Source: Paragorgia papillata (taxonomy: Eukaryota; Cnidaria; Anthozoa; Scleralcyonacea; Coralliidae). From it: a stretch of DNA of 64,000 nt. The stretch's first letter is position 1, and every line of letters starts with the position of its first letter. Made by a program: the position numbers and the translations under genes. Below the pieces are notes generated by a model that saw only the letters and a program-made list of their open reading frames with translations, was not told the DNA's origin and ran no database searches. The stretch lies in the NCBI GenBank assembly GCA_035771165.1, contig JAWNZC010000023.1:3520001-3584000 (forward strand), written 5' to 3'. Of this stretch, positions 63,688 to 64,000 are shown in pieces.

Positions 63688-64000
63688 TCGTCCGTTTAAT
63701 AACACAGCAAAATACAATGGAACTGCTCTTTGAATTCATTTCTCCAAATCTTTGGCATCTCTAAACGTCCTTTCAATCAAATACGAAGCAAAGTTTGAGA
63801 GATAAAGCAATCAATCGGCTCGGTCTTCGGAGCTTGACTTCGTGCCAGCTCTGAGCTCTGTCAATTTAAAATATTTAGTGAAGGTTACTTCCGGGGAAAT
63901 CGTGCTCTGTGATTGGTTGCTATTTTATTACAACTCTCGCGGGTATTACGACAATTGTTTATAACAACAAGTCCACGTGGAAGAAAAATCCAGTGGTTAG
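63688..64000. other. Possible promoter region of the 63687 exon
   Basis: No repeat seen. Contains ATTGG (CCAAT on the minus strand) near 63912. No further gene evidence. Confidence 0.3.

Noticed and set aside
1..64000. CRISPR array, bacterial operon or tRNA genes
   Set aside because: No regularly spaced direct repeats with unique spacers, no operon-like gene packing, and no sequence folding as a tRNA was found. The window is eukaryotic.

Overview
This window looks like a gene-poor, AT-rich, repeat-saturated piece of an animal nuclear genome. An anthozoan cnidarian (coral or sea anemone) is the best guess. The evidence is short exons with matching GT/AG splice phases, a DM-domain gene, a secreted fibrinogen-C-like domain of the type found in coral skeletal-matrix proteins, 5S rRNA-derived SINEs, and remains of Penelope-like, LINE, Harbinger, hAT and Mutator-like elements. 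The organism call is inference, since no diagnostic single-copy marker is present.

Genes. (1) A possible secreted-protein gene starts at 7780 (+): a signal-peptide exon joined in phase to an exon at 8521; later exons were not found. (2) A fibrinogen-C-like gene (+) spans 22633-27314 in three exons joined by phase-1 introns; its 5' exon(s) are missing. (3) A GNAT-type N-acetyltransferase (+) lies in one exon at 48076-48897 and has a mitochondrial-looking N-terminus. (4) A PHD-finger last exon (+) lies at 50278-50420 with an AATAAA downstream. (5) A two-exon Dmrt gene (-) spans 60853-58740. (6) A short first-exon-like frame (-) lies at 63687-63583. Nothing indicates that these genes act in one pathway.

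Layout. 0-7.6 kb: palindromic and foldback elements. 7.8-8.6 kb: putative secreted gene. 9-14 kb: MITEs, a SINE and a LINE relic. 15-19.9 kb: a 2.4-kb tandem duplication carrying a SINE. 20-22.6 kb: nested MITEs. 22.6-27.3 kb: fibrinogen-like gene, with an inverted duplication, a MITE and a Penelope-like relic in its introns. 28-31.8 kb: foldback elements and a SINE. 31.8-34 kb: a LINE reverse-transcriptase fragment abutting a Mutator-like transposase relic that is split by a hAT element. 34-40.4 kb: GC-rich palindromes, a CxxC pseudo-exon split by a second hAT element with a perfect 8-bp duplication, and pogo/Tigger-like MITEs. 41-46 kb: a Harbinger-type element carrying a MADF protein, and more MITEs. 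46-51 kb: acetyltransferase and PHD exon. 51-58.3 kb: MITEs, a 190-bp GAGT microsatellite and a near-perfect 480-bp palindrome. 58.7-60.9 kb: Dmrt. 61-64 kb: a 750-bp minisatellite and the terminal exon.

The main theme is the density and nesting of inverted-repeat elements. Several families occur two or more times in this one window, which lets their boundaries, target-site duplications and order of insertion be read directly. The most unusual signal is a pair of repeat families whose conserved core resembles a hammerhead ribozyme core.
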